The notes under the pieces were generated by a model, which worked only from the letters and a program-made list of their open reading frames with translations, was not told the DNA's origin and made no database searches. From contig JAUWIG010000015.1 of assembly GCA_030605475.1 (NCBI GenBank), forward strand, positions 1 through 36,264: a stretch of DNA of 36,264 nt, given 5' to 3'. A program made the position numbers and the translations under genes. Origin of the DNA: Planctomycetota bacterium (lineage in GTDB: Bacteria > Planctomycetota > Phycisphaerae > Sedimentisphaerales > Anaerobacaceae). Positions 25,809 to 32,290 of the stretch are shown here, piece by piece (within the stretch, counting starts at the first letter, position 1; every line of letters begins with the position of its first letter).

Positions 25809-25936
25809 TGCTGACCAAACCCGACGACCAGCAGCGCCTGGGCCGCTTCTATGTAAAAATGCGCACGCCGGCAATCAAAGAAGAAAGGCACTCAAGAAAT
25901 CAAGAAGCTACTAACTCAAACCGGCTGATTTTGTAA
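25808..25936 (+). pseudogene. Probable C-terminal remnant of a symporter gene
   Basis: A 42-codon frame begins in a TAATG overlap with the PmoA-family gene. Its peptide, with PDDQQRLGRFYVKMRTP, resembles the cytoplasmic tail of planctomycete sodium/solute symporters as I remember them. The body of such a transporter is missing, and the frame soon reaches a stop. In the next frame a further DFVTREGKITVAYAG stretch continues without a start. I read this as the 3' end of a deleted, frameshifted gene. The alternative is a genuine small peptide. Confidence 0.45.
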
Positions 25937-26041
25937 CGCGCGAAGGTAAAATTACTGTTGCGTATGCCGGATGCATTTGGTACGATTTCACCCAAACACC
26001 AGAAGCAACACCGGAAGAGATGTTGCGAAAGCAAAGGAACA

Positions 26042-26179
26042 ATGAAAAGCAAAATAAAACTTGTTGGCGCCACACTGGCGATTGCCGCAGTTTCAGGCTG
26101 TGGTGCTATGCAAACCGAGACTGCTCAGCTTAGTCTTTGCGTTTCGGCCCCGAAGGTTAAAGTAGTGAGCTGCGAGTAA
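26042..26179 (+). CDS. Tiny lipoprotein (45 aa)
   Basis: The ATG at 26042 is preceded by AAAGGA at good spacing. The peptide has a basic start, a hydrophobic core and the lipobox VSGC (Cys20), leaving only 26 residues after lipidation, with two further cysteines. It may be a real small lipoprotein of the envelope. Its size means chance cannot be excluded. It lies between the sugar operon and tRNA-Arg. Confidence 0.5.
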   Translation: MKSKIKLVGATLAIAAVSGCGAMQTETAQLSLCVSAPKVKVVSCE

Positions 26180-26266
26180 AAGCAATAAGCAATATGACCT
26201 TCTTGTGATATTACGCCTGAAGCATAAAGTATGGAGGGCAAGCAAAAGCGGCCTTTCTGTCGAGAT

Positions 26267-26340
26267 GCGCCCGTAGCTCAGTAGGATAGAGCATCGGTTT
26301 CCTAAACCGGAGGTCGCAGGTTCGAGTCCTGCCGGGCGTA
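26267..26340 (+). tRNA. tRNA-Arg (anticodon CCT)
   Basis: Complete cloverleaf: acceptor GCGCCCG/CGGGCGT with discriminator A, D-arm AGCTC...GAGC, anticodon loop TTCCTAA (anticodon CCT, reading AGG), T-arm GCAGG-TTCGAGT-CCTGC. CCA is not encoded. A related 3' half lies in the same orientation at 34908-34950. The 135 bases after the tRNA stay open in one frame to a stop at 26475 and may be a gene remnant. Confidence 0.95.
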
Positions 26341-26476
26341 TTGCACAATCACCCGCAGACAGCAGGACCGGCTTTGTGGGTCAGGCCAGTCGGAACAAGA
26401 ATTGACTTCACTGCCACCTTTGCTGACGATTACATTACGCTGACCCACGAACCAACTCAAACCGGATTTGCCTAAA

Positions 26477-27880
26477 TTATTGTTGCTCGGCGAACATGCG
26501 TGAGATTCCGAACTTCTTTATTTTTCGATAGAGAGTTGCCTCGCTTAGTCCAAGATGCTTGGCAGCTTCAGAGACCGAGCCAGAGGTTAATTCAAGGGCT
26601 TGAAGAATCAGATTGTGTTCCATTTTCTGAACTGAGAGAACAGTTTTATCCGGCTTCCTGTCAATTTGGGCGCTGATACGGGAGCTGTCCCAAGAGGTTC
26701 GCTTTATTACTTCGGGTGGCAGCATCTCAACCGTTAACTCGGTATTGTTATTGGTAATAACAATCTGGTCGATGAGGTGTTCGAGCTGACGGATATTGCC
26801 CGGCCAGTCGTAAGCATTGAGCAGCTTCACCGCTTCCGGTAAAATGGAAGACATATTCTTGCCATATTTAGCTGCGGCAAGGTCGAGGAAATATCTCGCC
26901 AATAGTGCAATATCCCCCGGGCGCTGCCTTAATGGGACAAGGTCGATGCTTACCACACTAAGACGATAATAGAAATCTTCCCGGAGCCTGCCGTTTTGTA
27001 TTTGCACTTTTGGGTCGTGATTTGTTGCCGCCACTACCCGGACGTCAACAGCCCGAACAGATTTTCCACCAACCCGCTGAACTACATGGTCTTGAAGGAA
27101 ACGCAGCAGCTTGGCCTGAACATCATAACCCATTTCGCAGATTTCATCCAAAAACAGCGTACCTCCATTGGCCTGCTCACAAAATCCAATATGTCGCTGA
27201 TGTGCTCCTGTGAATGCACCCTTTTCGTGCCCAAACAGAGCGCTCTCAATAAGCTCGTGAGGGATAGCCGGCGCATTAACCGCAACAAAAGGGCCGTCAC
27301 ACCGTTTGCTGCATTCGTGAATGGCTCGGGCTGAAAGTTCTTTACCCGTACCGGTTTCGCCGAGAATTAGCACGGCCGCGTCAGTCGGAGCGACAGTTTC
27401 GATAAGCCGATAAGCCTTGCGCATCGGTTCGCTGCGGCCAATCATACCGTGAAAGTCGGTGCGGCGCGTGGCGCATTGAAAAGCCTTCACCTGAAGCGAG
27501 AGATAATTGTGCTTAATTGCTCTGTCGACCTCAATGTGCAGGCGGTCGAAGTCCAGCGGTTTGCAAATGAAGTCGTAAGCCCCATCCTTGAGGGTCGTTA
27601 CCGCCGTCTCAATCGTAGCGTGGGCTGTTATCACAATTACTACCGGTACATACGGGAAGCGTTGCTTCAGTTGTGGTACCAGGGCAGTGCCATCGGCATC
27701 ACCCAATTGGATATCAAGAAGAATGACGCTCGGAATTACTTGTTCGAGTTGTTCCCACATCTCGGCTGCGCTACTCACACCCTGATGAGTGTATCCCCAC
27801 TTGAGCACATTATGTTCGACAATAGCCAGCAAATCGGGGTCATCATCTACCGTTAGAATCAGTGGGACCAGCTCAGCCAT
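26477..27880 (-). CDS. NtrC-type sigma-54 response regulator
   Basis: Three parts are clear: a receiver domain with acidic pocket (VDDDPD) and phosphoacceptor D56 (ILLDIQLGD); a sigma-54-contacting AAA+ domain with Walker A GETGTGKE, GAFTGA and the sensor regions (VRVVAATNHD, LREDFYYRLSV); and a Fis-type helix-turn-helix at the C-terminus (GSVSEAAKHLGLSEATLYRKIKK). The ATG at 27880 has AAGGA at correct spacing and replaces a longer frame from 27904. The start overlaps the upstream Hpt gene by 8 bp, so the two are translationally linked. It should activate sigma-54 promoters, and a strong candidate lies 0.9 kb away at 28759. Confidence 0.95.
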   Translation of the reverse strand: MAELVPLILTVDDDPDLLAIVEHNVLKWGYTHQGVSSAAEMWEQLEQVIPSVILLDIQLGDADGTALVPQLKQRFPYVPVVIVITAHATIETAVTTLKDGAYDFICKPLDFDRLHIEVDRAIKHNYLSLQVKAFQCATRRTDFHGMIGRSEPMRKAYRLIETVAPTDAAVLILGETGTGKELSARAIHECSKRCDGPFVAVNAPAIPHELIESALFGHEKGAFTGAHQRHIGFCEQANGGTLFLDEICEMGYDVQAKLLRFLQDHVVQRVGGKSVRAVDVRVVAATNHDPKVQIQNGRLREDFYYRLSVVSIDLVPLRQRPGDIALLARYFLDLAAAKYGKNMSSILPEAVKLLNAYDWPGNIRQLEHLIDQIVITNNNTELTVEMLPPEVIKRTSWDSSRISAQIDRKPDKTVLSVQKMEHNLILQALELTSGSVSEAAKHLGLSEATLYRKIKKFGISRMFAEQQ

Positions 27881-28262
27881 CTGTAATCCTTTCGGAACTG
27901 TCAATGGAGGAGACCGTTAGTGAATCCAGCCGGCGGGTCTCTATTTCAACCAACCGCTTAACCTTGTTTATAACGGCGACAATTGTGCCTGGGTCCCGGG
28001 TGTCGGCTGAACGCTCCAGTTGAGCAGCGCTTTGGGAAATGGTTTCAAGATGGTATGTTCCGGAAGTGCCTTTGATGCGGTGGGCACATTTTTTTATCGC
28101 GGGGTAATCTTTTATCTCAAGTATAGTCCTGATTTCATCAAGCTGTTGTGGCAGGTTATGCAAGTATTTCGACGTAAGCTGTGCCCAGGCCTGGTCGCTA
28201 TCGAGCTCAGACTGTGGCCGTTGATTTGATGACAAATCAAAAGTTTTATCGTTGCTTTCCAT
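27873..28262 (-). CDS. Histidine phosphotransfer (Hpt) protein
   Basis: A single four-helix Hpt domain carries the phosphorylatable histidine at H61 in the motif AHRIKGTSGTYHLETI. At 129 residues it is a stand-alone phosphotransfer protein with no kinase or receiver part. It would carry phosphate from a hybrid kinase receiver to the receiver of the NtrC-type regulator encoded by the overlapping next gene. The hybrid kinase at 32291 is the natural partner in this window. Confidence 0.88.
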   Translation of the reverse strand: MESNDKTFDLSSNQRPQSELDSDQAWAQLTSKYLHNLPQQLDEIRTILEIKDYPAIKKCAHRIKGTSGTYHLETISQSAAQLERSADTRDPGTIVAVINKVKRLVEIETRRLDSLTVSSIDSSERITDG

Positions 28263-28347
28263 TCTCCCACAATATCCTACTGTGAATCCGTTTCCAACCC
28301 ATCCATCCTTGGTATTGCAGCATTCAGAGAATTGCAGCTAAATTCTT

Positions 28348-28470
28348 CTACTGAACAACCTTGAATCCGGAAGGTCTATCCTGGGCCAGGTGCACCCCAA
28401 AGCCATTCAACTGCACGTTGTATTCCAGAAGCTCCCTCAGTTTTGGGTCTTCACCAATGTTCAAGAACGG
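28348..28470 (-). pseudogene. Fragment of a response-regulator receiver domain
   Basis: In one frame the minus strand reads GEDPKLRELLEYNVQLNGFG and then VHLAQDRPSGFKVV before a stop. This resembles the start of a PhoB-like receiver (DDEPDLRELLEYNLEREGFEV type). The beta-1 strand before the acidic pair is degraded, the phosphoacceptor half is missing, and a stop precedes the fragment. A remnant of a deleted regulator is the best reading. Confidence 0.5.
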
Positions 28471-28673
28471 CGTTCACTCACTCATCCGATGACCCATCAT
28501 AGATAGACATTTTATTCAACCGGCGAGCCGCTGTCAAGTTAATCTGTACGATAAGCAGGGCCAAAGACGCCTTCCCGTGGCTATAATTGGGTGTTTTGGA
28601 AAAATAATTTAGAATATCAGCATCTGCAAGAGGGCAAAATACGGTTCTTTAGGGGTGATACAGTCAAAAAGCC

Positions 28674-28690
28674 CAAATTCTCTCAATTTG
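28674..28690. promoter_or_regulatory. Candidate activator-binding inverted repeat
   Basis: CAAATT-CTCTC-AATTTG is a perfect 6-bp inverted repeat with a 5-bp spacer. It ends 68 bp upstream of the -24 element of the sigma-54 promoter. Fis-type activators bind such palindromes upstream of sigma-54 promoters. No second copy was found near the other promoter, so this stays tentative. Confidence 0.35.
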
Positions 28691-28715
28691 CGAAATCAAA
28701 GTGAGAGTTCGCAGC

Positions 28716-28781
28716 CTATAGAGCCTTACTATGAGGTTATAACGGGCGGTTATCGTCCTGGCACAAACTTTGCTCAAGTAG
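28716..28781 (+). repeat. 66-bp promoter-bearing repeat, copy 1
   Basis: It aligns with 31110-31174 at about 52 of 66 positions, with one gap. Most differences are transitions. The longest conserved block is GAGGTTATAAC. Both copies end in sigma-54-like elements, and both precede genes of this cluster. Confidence 0.75.
28759..28773 (+). promoter_or_regulatory. Sigma-54 promoter
   Basis: TGGCAC-AAACT-TTGC matches the -24/-12 consensus TGGCACN5TTGC at every defined base, with GG and GC ten bases apart. Transcription would start near 28785 and run rightwards through the hairpin array into the hemerythrin gene at 29487. An NtrC-type activator gene lies 0.9 kb to the left. Confidence 0.75.
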
Positions 28782-28796
28782 ATTACAAACAGGCAA

Positions 28797-28846
28797 CACG
28801 GCTTTGGCGGCAGGCGTGATGAGGAAAAAGGGTTTTGAAATCGTCT
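28797..28846 (+). repeat. Short repeat, copy 1 (pairs with 29403-29449)
   Basis: CGGCTTTGG, GTGATGAGG and TTTGAAATC are shared, in the same order and nearly the same spacing, with 29403-29449. The two copies bracket the hairpin array, one right after the sigma-54 promoter and one just before the hemerythrin gene. Confidence 0.65.
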
Positions 28847-28919
28847 GGGATTAGTAAGTGATGAACAGTGAGATGAGACAAAAATACAAAAAATGGAGTT
28901 TGCCTTAGGGACTTAAAAA

Positions 28920-29372
28920 ACGGCTTTCTCCCGGTAAGCTGGGCTTGATAACCGAAAATAATGTAAACCCATTTACCTTAAAGCGAGATTATCAGGCCCA
29001 GTACGAAAGCCAACACGGTTTTACCGTGATAACGATAAATAGTATCAAGGCTAAGAATTTCTCCTCCATCCAGCTGGGTTTGAAGTTGCGACCAAAGCCA
29101 ACGACAAACCCAGCATGAAAGCAACCGCGGCTTCCGTATGGCCGTGATAACGATAAATAATATCAAGGCTAAGAGCTTTCTCCTCCTCTCGCTGGGTTTG
29201 AAGTTGTGAACCAAAGCCAACGACAAGCCCAGCATGAAAGCAACCGCGGCTTTTGTATCGCCGCGATAACGATAAACAATGTTAGGGCCAAGAACTCACT
29301 TTTCTTCGTCAGTGGGTTTGAAGAGCCTAACAACAAATCCAGCACGCAAGCCCACATGGCTCTGCCGGAGGT
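28920..29372 (+). repeat. Tandem array of paired hairpins (about 117-bp unit)
   Basis: Roughly three and a half degenerate units, each with two stems. Stem A (10 bp, GCTGGGTTTG type): 28938-28947 with 28993-29002, 29073-29082 with 29105-29114 (perfect), 29191-29200 with 29224-29233, and a shorter one at 29313-29320 with 29334-29341. Stem B (6 bp): CACGGT/ACCGTG at 29014-29028, CGCGGC/GCCGTG at 29126-29146, CGCGGC/GCCGCG at 29245-29265. Differences between copies keep pairing (A-T to G-T to G-C in one position, T-A to C-G in another). This favours a structured RNA in the leader of the hemerythrin transcript. Small minus-strand frames across it are not conserved in frame. Confidence 0.7.
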
Positions 29373-29402
29373 CGAATAAGCTCTTAATTTCTTAGTAGAG
29401 GT

Positions 29403-29449
29403 TCGGCTTTGGAGGTAAGTGTGATGAGGCATAAGCAATTTGAAATCTC
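29403..29449 (+). repeat. Short repeat, copy 2
   Basis: This is the second copy of the CGGCTTTGG ... GTGATGAGG ... TTTGAAATC repeat (first copy 28797-28846). It ends about 37 bp before the hemerythrin start codon. A CCTTACGAG 9-mer just after it (29452-29460) also occurs in the 31110 promoter repeat. Confidence 0.6.
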
Positions 29450-29486
29450 GGCCTTACGAGTTACATACTCTTAGGAGAGGCACAAA

Positions 29487-30254
29487 ATGGTAAATATATA
29501 TGAAAGCAGGGAGACTCAGGTAGTAACACATCTCTTAAAACGAATCTATGAGGGCGAAGACCCCGAGCTCCTTCGTAAAGAGGCCAGCCAATTTATAACG
29601 AACGTAGAACTCAAGGATATCGCTGCAGCGAAGCAGAATCTTATCAACGACGGTTACTCACCCAAGGTCGTGCAGCAGCTCTCGGCGACGTTTATGCTTA
29701 TGGGAATACTTCAAGAACAGAGCAACAACCCCAAGACCCGGCTGCCTGCCAACCATCTCCTGCGGACGGTGATGGTCGAGCATGATTTAATTCGGTGTTT
29801 CCTCACCGATTTGAATGATGTCGTAGAGACTATCCAGCACCTGAATCATCTGACCGATGTCAGCCTGGAATTTCGCAAACTTGCCCATATCACAGAGCAT
29901 CTGAACATCACGAAAGAACATATTGAGCGAGAAGAGGACGTTATCTTCCCGTCCCTGAGGAGGTGCAGCTGGATGAGCTCCTGCCTAGCCATACAGGACG
30001 ACCACGTTAGCATCAGAACCGAAATCGACAAGCTTCTCAGGTTGATAGTATCATTCAACAAAATCGGTTTCGAGGAGTTCAAGGCCAGGCTTACCACCAT
30101 CACCCGGTGCCTCTCCCAGATAACGCTGGAACATCTCTTCCAGGAAGATGAAATCCTCTACCCAATTGCCCTTGGGATAATCGACGATGCTAAGGTCTGG
30201 GAGCAAATGAAAGCTGTGTGCGATGAGATTGGCTACTGCGGCCTCCACTTATAA
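29487..30254 (+). CDS. DUF438-hemerythrin protein
   Basis: The N-terminal DUF438 domain (about 13-78: LLKRIYEGEDPELLRKEASQF, ELKDIAAAKQNLINDGYSPK) is followed by a hemerythrin HHE domain (about 88-230). Likely diiron ligands are H99, H138 or H145, E149, H173, H216 and E220, in motifs EHDLI, TEHLNITKEHIEREEDVIFP, DDHVSIRTEI and LEHLFQEDEILYP. Such proteins bind O2 or NO, or act in iron-sulfur repair and redox sensing. It has no membrane part. AGGAG lies well placed before the ATG. It is the first protein gene after the sigma-54 promoter at 28759 and is followed 62 bp later by a Pgl-like gene. Confidence 0.88.
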   Translation: MVNIYESRETQVVTHLLKRIYEGEDPELLRKEASQFITNVELKDIAAAKQNLINDGYSPKVVQQLSATFMLMGILQEQSNNPKTRLPANHLLRTVMVEHDLIRCFLTDLNDVVETIQHLNHLTDVSLEFRKLAHITEHLNITKEHIEREEDVIFPSLRRCSWMSSCLAIQDDHVSIRTEIDKLLRLIVSFNKIGFEEFKARLTTITRCLSQITLEHLFQEDEILYPIALGIIDDAKVWEQMKAVCDEIGYCGLHL

Positions 30255-30316
30255 CCAAGGCCTGGTGCCTGTGGGCATAGCAAGACAAAATACCCGAGAA
30301 AAAAGAGGGCACTGCT

Positions 30317-31108
30317 ATGAAAACCGCAAACACAAAGCCAAACGTGACTATTGTTACCGGTTCCCAAAAACTCGCGCAAAAAGCGTTAGAGCTTTTCGTC
30401 AGCGATGCCCGAAAAGCGATTGAGGCAAGAAAACGCTTTTGCGTAGCGGTATCACGACACACACCAATACGTTTCTTTGAACTGCTTGGTGAACAGCCCC
30501 AGTCGAAAGCCTTGCTGTGGGATAAGATACACTTGTTCTGGGTGGATGGATGCTGTGGTTCGCCTGATTTCAGGAACAATAATTACAACCCGGCAGCTCA
30601 CACCTTTATCCCCAAAGTCGGTATTCCTGCGGAGAACATGCACCGTATCTACTCCGAAAACCCCAGTTGTAGATACGTAGCTTCAACATACGAACAAACC
30701 ATCTGTAATGTGGTCGGGCTGAGGAAAAATGGAATGCCTCGATTTGACCTGATTATGCTTAGAATGAGCGCAGACGGACACGTCGCCTCGCTATTCCCCG
30801 ATACATACGCCTTCTTTGATACAGAAGACCCCGTTTGCGTCATTTACTTTATGGACAGCAGGCACACACGAATCACACTGACCAATCCGGTTTTGCGCGC
30901 TGCCTCCCACATAGCTGTTCTGGTCCACGGCGAAAAAAAGGCCACCATTTTAAGAGAAGTACTCACCCGCGAGCCTGACGAAGTGCGGTATCCCATTCAC
31001 GCCGTTTGGCCCATTCTTGACAAGGTGACATGGCTGGTTGACAGGAACGCAGCTAAGTTTTTGTTACCGCGCTGCCGGTCAAATAAGACGGTGCGGTGGA
31101 GCTTATAG
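30317..31108 (+). CDS. 6-phosphogluconolactonase-like protein with altered motifs
   Basis: The overall Pgl/NagB fold is plain: WDKIHLFWVD, IPAENMHRIY, PRFDLIMLRMSADGHVASLFP (153-161 carries DGHxASLFP), ITLTNPVLRAASHIAVLVHG and the closing VTWLVDRNAA. The phosphate-binding loop, normally SGGSTP, reads SRHTP at 46-50, and the DER motif reads DGC at 77-79. The histidine of DGH is kept. Loss of the two motifs suggests it no longer hydrolyses 6-phosphogluconolactone and may bind a related ligand or act as a regulator. GAGGG lies seven bases before the ATG. It is cotranscribed with the hemerythrin gene. Confidence 0.85.
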   Translation: MKTANTKPNVTIVTGSQKLAQKALELFVSDARKAIEARKRFCVAVSRHTPIRFFELLGEQPQSKALLWDKIHLFWVDGCCGSPDFRNNNYNPAAHTFIPKVGIPAENMHRIYSENPSCRYVASTYEQTICNVVGLRKNGMPRFDLIMLRMSADGHVASLFPDTYAFFDTEDPVCVIYFMDSRHTRITLTNPVLRAASHIAVLVHGEKKATILREVLTREPDEVRYPIHAVWPILDKVTWLVDRNAAKFLLPRCRSNKTVRWSL

Positions 31109-31109
31109 T

Positions 31110-31174
31110 CTATAGAACCTTACGAGAGGTTATAACAGGCGGTTGTTGGTCTGGAACAAGCTTTGTTTAAGCAG
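31110..31174 (+). repeat. 66-bp promoter-bearing repeat, copy 2
   Basis: This is the second copy of the repeat at 28716-28781, starting two bases after the Pgl-like stop codon. It carries a sigma-54-like element at 31152-31166 and precedes the isochorismatase-like gene. Confidence 0.75.
31152..31166 (+). promoter_or_regulatory. Sigma-54-like promoter (weaker)
   Basis: TGGAAC-AAGCT-TTGT keeps the -24 GG and the ten-base spacing but has GT where the -12 GC belongs. It aligns exactly with the strong promoter in copy 1 of the repeat. The start would be near 31178, about 67 bases before the ATG at 31245. Confidence 0.5.
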
Positions 31175-31244
31175 TTATAGCGTATCAAAGCACCGCAAAC
31201 GTGGAGCGGATAAGTAATCCGGACCCTAACGGAAAGGATGAAAA

Positions 31245-31892
31245 ATGGCTATGCCCATAATTACATTACGACGGAAACGCATCATTATCGACGTCGATAC
31301 TCAGAGTCGCTTTTTCCTAAACACGAGCATAGTCTGTGTTCGAAACCATCAGCAGGTTCTTGCCAATATCCGAATGGTCATGGACTGGGCACAATTTGAA
31401 AATATCCGCATGATTTCCACTGTACAGATTTTAACCAGCAATAACTTCTATTGCAATCCTCGCATTGCCAGCACCGAGGGCCAAAAAAAAATCAGCTGCA
31501 CACTTCGCAGAAGGCACACCTGTTTCGACACCGATAGCTGCATTGATTTACCACCAGAGATATTAAACCAGTACGACCAGGTCATACTCTACAAACGCTG
31601 TTTCGACCCATTCGAGGAACCACGAGTCGACAGAATGCTCAGTGGATTGCAGGCTGATGAGCTTATTCTGATTGGCACCCCCACAGAAGGGGCGGTAAAA
31701 GCCACCGCACTTGGCCTCTTGGCCAGGCAAAAAAAAGTGACAGTATTGATTGATGCAACCGGTTCATATAACAAGACTATAGGCAAAATTGCCCTTCGAC
31801 GTATTTTGGAAAGGGGTGGGAAACTTACCGATACCAGGACACTTTTGAGCTTCTCCTCTCTGCAACTGATAGGATTGGGCAATTTAGGCTAA
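31245..31892 (+). CDS. Isochorismatase-like protein lacking the catalytic cysteine
   Basis: The cysteine-hydrolase fold is recognisable: IIIDVDTQSRFF with the first catalytic-type aspartate D16, the VILYKRCFDPF lysine K117, and ADELILIGTPTEGAVKATALGLLARQKKVTVLIDAT. In active members the last motif reads T-E-x-C-V; here the cysteine position is A150 (TEGAV). The protein is probably a pseudoenzyme that binds a ligand or partner. AAAGGA precedes the ATG. It lies just behind the second promoter repeat and next to a Pgl-like gene that is also altered at its active site. Confidence 0.8.
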   Translation: MAMPIITLRRKRIIIDVDTQSRFFLNTSIVCVRNHQQVLANIRMVMDWAQFENIRMISTVQILTSNNFYCNPRIASTEGQKKISCTLRRRHTCFDTDSCIDLPPEILNQYDQVILYKRCFDPFEEPRVDRMLSGLQADELILIGTPTEGAVKATALGLLARQKKVTVLIDATGSYNKTIGKIALRRILERGGKLTDTRTLLSFSSLQLIGLGNLG

Positions 31893-32290
31893 TGCTAAGG
31901 CCAAGTTACAAGTGCATCAATTTTCAGAAATCAGGTTTGGGGGGCTTTAGTCGGTTACCAAAACACTGGTAGCAGGCAATGTATCAATAGTTCTTACTTA
32001 AGGATGGTAAAAGCTCTATCATCTCAAGAACCTCATGATTTTGACTCTGTACGAGGCGGTTGTAAGTTACGCCTAACTTTTATTATATTATTCTTTTGCA
32101 TTTGCGGTTGAGCGGCAGTATAATTGGGGCGTTTTGCTAAAGAACAAACTGAAAAGACAACGAAACTAATTTGTCATAGCGGTGACGGGTGATTGCATTG
32201 GCGTAGCATCCCTTGCGATTATTATTGCTACCGGCTTCCTGGAAGAACATCAAGAATTTTGGGGAAAAACGATAGTAGACACCCCAATGT
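31893..32290. other. Intergenic, promoter only
   Basis: No gene or large repeat is visible. A TGTACGAGGCGGTTGTAAG stretch near 32048 loosely resembles part of the 66-bp repeat. A good sigma-70 promoter lies at 32096-32124. Confidence 0.5.
32096..32124 (+). promoter_or_regulatory. Sigma-70 promoter of the hybrid kinase gene
   Basis: TTGCAT (32096-32101), a 17-bp spacer and a perfect TATAAT (32119-32124). The leader to the kinase start is about 160 bases. The sequence TATAATTGGG also occurs at 28582, without a matching -35 box. Confidence 0.6.

Larger units (their letters stand above)
28263..29486. other. 1.2-kb regulatory and repeat region
   Basis: There is no intact gene. In order it holds a fossil receiver-domain fragment (28348-28470, minus), an inverted repeat suited to an activator site (28674-28690), a strong sigma-54 promoter (28759-28773) inside a 66-bp repeat (28716-28781), a shorter repeat (28797-28846, again at 29403-29449), and a tandem hairpin array (28920-29372). 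The ribosome binding site of the hemerythrin gene closes it. The small frames seen here overlap these elements and lack homology. Confidence 0.6.

Noticed and set aside
28655-28819. GTG-started 54-residue frame on the plus strand
   Set aside because: It runs through the sigma-54 promoter and the promoter repeat, and the second repeat copy has a stop in the same frame.
28978-29438. Hydrophobic repeat peptides on the minus strand across the hairpin array
   Set aside because: The frame shifts between units, and the differences between copies preserve base pairing, not codons, so a structured RNA explains the region better.
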